Origin: Arthrobacter sp. S39
Lineage (GTDB): Bacteria; Actinomycetota; Actinomycetes; Actinomycetales; Micrococcaceae
Direction: 5' to 3'
DNA: 64,000 nt
NCBI RefSeq assembly: GCF_004320525.1
Contig: NZ_SIHX01000001.1
Location: 788,251 to 852,250 of the forward strand
Positions 62,289 through 64,000 of the stretch are shown piece after piece. The notes under the pieces are model-generated. The model made no database searches. It worked only from the letters and a program-made list of their open reading frames with translations, and had not been told where the DNA came from. Each line of letters opens with the position of its first letter. Position 1 is the stretch's first letter. The translations under genes and the position numbers were made by a program.

Positions 62289-64000
62289 TCAGGAATCCCC
62301 GCCGGCGTTGCCGGTGGAACCGGCATTGACGTTGTGCAGGCGGTACTTCTCGATTGCCTTCGCCGGAGCCTGGGCGTCCACTTCGCCGCGGCGCGCCAGC
62401 ATCTCCAGGGAACGGACCACGATGGAGTGGATGTCGTTCTTGAAGAAGCGGCGTGCTGCTGCCCGGGTGTCGGAGAAGCCGAAGCCGTCCGCGCCGAGCG
62501 AGGCGAACTCGTTCGGGAGGAACTGGCGGATCTGGTCCGGGACGGCCTTCATATAATCCGAGACCGCCACAATCGGTCCGGTGGCACCAGCAAGCTGCTG
62601 GGTGACAAACGGAACCCGTGCGGGCTGGCCCGGGTTCAGGAACGCGTCTTCCTCGGCGGCCATGCCGTCGCGGCGCAGTTCGTTCCAGGACGTGACAGAC
62701 CAGACGTCGGCCGAAACGCCCCAGTCCTCCGCGAGGAGGCGCTGGGCTTCCAGTGCCCAGGGCACCGAGACACCGGACGCCAGGACCTGGGTCCGGGGAC
62801 CGTCGATCTTGGCCGGAGCCAGCAGGTAGATGCCCTTGAGGACGCCTTCAACATCAAGCTCGTCGGGTTCGGCGGGCTGGCTGATCGGCTCGTTGTAGAC
62901 GGTGATGTAGTACATCAGGTTCCGGTCAGCCGAGTCGGGTCCGTACATCCGTTCGATTCCGTCGCGGATGATGTGGCCCATTTCGTAGCCGTAGGCGGGG
63001 TCGTAGGTGACTACTGCCGGGTTGGTGGCGGCGAGGATGGGGGAGTGGCCGTCGGCGTGCTGGAGTCCTTCGCCGGTGAGGGTGGTCCGTCCTGCGGTGG
63101 CGCCGATGATGAAGCCGCGGGTCATTTGGTCCGCGGCTGCCCAGAAGGCGTCGCCGGTGCGCTGGAAGCCGAACATGGAGTAGAACACGTAGACCGGGAT
63201 CAGGGGTACGCCGTGGGTGGCGTAGGCGGTGCCGGCGGCGGTGAAGGCTGCGACGGCGCCGGCTTCGTTGATGCCGGGGTGGATCAGCTGGCCCTGGGCG
63301 GATTCCTTGTAGGCCAGGACGAGGTCCCGGTCCACGGACAGGTAGTTCTGGCCCTTGGGGTTGTAGATCTTGGCCGTGGGGAAGAACGCGTCCATGCCGA
63401 ACGTCCGGGCCTCATCGGGAATGATCGGGGCGATGTGCTTGCCGAAGTTCTTATCCCGCATAAGGTCCTTGAGCAAACGCACGAAGGCCATGGTGGTGGC
63501 CGCCTGCTGCTTGCCCGAACCGCGCTTGGCCACTTCATACGTCTTCGCGTCCGGAAGAGCAATGTCCTGGTGCTTCGAGCGGCGCTCCGGAACAGACCCG
63601 CCGAGAGCGGCGCGGCGTTCCATCATGTACTTGATTTCCGGCGCGTCCGTACCCGGGTGGAAATACGGCGGCTGGTACGGATCCTTCTCAAGCTGCTCGT
63701 CGGTGACCGGAATCCGCAGGTGATCCCTGAACTTCTTCAGGTCATCCAGGGTCAGCTTTTTCATCTGGTGGGTGGCGTTGCGGCCTTCGAAGTGGGGTCC
63801 GAGTCCGTAGCCCTTGACGGTTTTGGCGAGGATGACGGTGGGTTTGCCCTTGAATTCGGTGGCGGCCTTGTATGCGGCGTAGACCTTGCGGTAGTCGTGG
63901 CCGCCGCGTTTGAGGTTCCAGATCTGGTCATCGGTGAGGTCCGCGACGAGGTCCTTGGTGGCGGGGTCCTTGCCGAAGAAGTGTTCGCGGACGAACCCGC
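62289..64000 (-). CDS. aceE: Pyruvate dehydrogenase E1 component, C-terminal part (gene runs off the window)
   Basis: The last 570 or so residues of a homodimeric-type E1 (normally about 910). Reading continues upstream of the internal ATG at 63764 to the window edge, with [17 protein letters not shown] and [20 protein letters not shown], so 63764 is not the start. The visible part includes [17 protein letters not shown] and the C-terminal transketolase-like domain. It makes acetyl-CoA from pyruvate, the precursor for the adjacent Fab operon. Confidence 0.97.
   Translation of the reverse strand, partial: GFVREHFFGKDPATKDLVADLTDDQIWNLKRGGHDYRKVYAAYKAATEFKGKPTVILAKTVKGYGLGPHFEGRNATHQMKKLTLDDLKKFRDHLRIPVTDEQLEKDPYQPPYFHPGTDAPEIKYMMERRAALGGSVPERRSKHQDIALPDAKTYEVAKRGSGKQQAATTMAFVRLLKDLMRDKNFGKHIAPIIPDEARTFGMDAFFPTAKIYNPKGQNYLSVDRDLVLAYKESAQGQLIHPGINEAGAVAAFTAAGTAYATHGVPLIPVYVFYSMFGFQRTGDAFWAAADQMTRGFIIGATAGRTTLTGEGLQHADGHSPILAATNPAVVTYDPAYGYEMGHIIRDGIERMYGPDSADRNLMYYITVYNEPISQPAEPDELDVEGVLKGIYLLAPAKIDGPRTQVLASGVSVPWALEAQRLLAEDWGVSADVWSVTSWNELRRDGMAAEEDAFLNPGQPARVPFVTQQLAGATGPIVAVSDYMKAVPDQIRQFLPNEFASLGADGFGFSDTRAAARRFFKNDIHSIVVRSLEMLARRGEVDAQAPAKAIEKYRLHNVNAGSTGNAGGDS

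Noticed and set aside
1..64000. CRISPR arrays, rRNA genes and prophage structural genes
   Set aside because: No regularly spaced repeats, rRNA-like sequence or phage structural genes were seen.

Overview
The window looks like chromosomal DNA of a high-GC actinobacterium of the Micrococcaceae (Arthrobacter, Pseudarthrobacter or Paenarthrobacter type). The evidence is the gene order fasR-fabD-fabH-acpP-fabF, a DUF3145 gene, a homodimeric-type pyruvate dehydrogenase E1 (aceE), the comM-dprA-xerC order, frequent GTG/TTG starts and a high GC content. The family is inferred from gene content; no 16S rRNA or tRNA gene was found.

Layout. (1) 1-2.2 kb: an Old Yellow Enzyme and a divergent TetR regulator with a tandem palindromic operator. 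(2) 2.3-51.5 kb: a long catabolic island for plant-type, probably acylated, glycosides. It holds three GH78 alpha-L-rhamnosidases, one GH42, one GH3, two GH43-like proteins, an aldose epimerase-like protein, two paralogous secreted alpha/beta hydrolases, three paralogous beta-lactamase-fold esterases, one HSL-type esterase, an ABC sugar importer without its own ATPase, two MFS transporters, two paralogous IclR regulators, a MarR regulator and a miniature LacI-like protein. At 8.4-17.6 kb lies a complete non-phosphorylative sugar-acid route: dehydrogenase, lactonase, IlvD/Edd dehydratase, SDR dehydrogenase, FAH-type diketo-acid hydrolase and a FAD/Fe-S 2-hydroxyacid oxidase. (3) 51.5-53.1 kb: decayed DNA at the right edge of the island, abutting a comM gene that has lost its 5' part. 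(4) 53.1-64 kb: core genome with the comM remnant, dprA, xerC, DUF3145, the fatty-acid synthesis operon and aceE.

How the genes work together (inference). Secreted and cytoplasmic esterases would strip acyl groups or open lactones, the rhamnosidases, GH3, GH42 and GH43 proteins would remove sugars, and the central pathway would oxidise a released sugar to pyruvate plus a 2-hydroxyacid. The oxidase belongs to the D-2-hydroxyacid (D-lactate/glycolate) family and the dehydratase to the L-arabonate/D-galactonate type. This points to a D-galacto-configured sugar such as D-fucose (giving D-lactate) or to a pentose (giving glycolate) at least as well as to L-rhamnose. Rhamnose, D-fucose and glucose together with acyl esters are found in resin glycosides and some saponins.

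Regulation. An operator-like element, TTCC-N7-GGAA, often preceded by GGAA-N5, lies in six promoter regions of the island and fits control by the two IclR paralogs. The island is also littered with fossils: a GH2 C-terminus, a DUF5605-type glycosidase C-terminus, an IS982-type transposase and a YhcG-type nuclease. This suggests repeated gain and loss at an integration site in comM.
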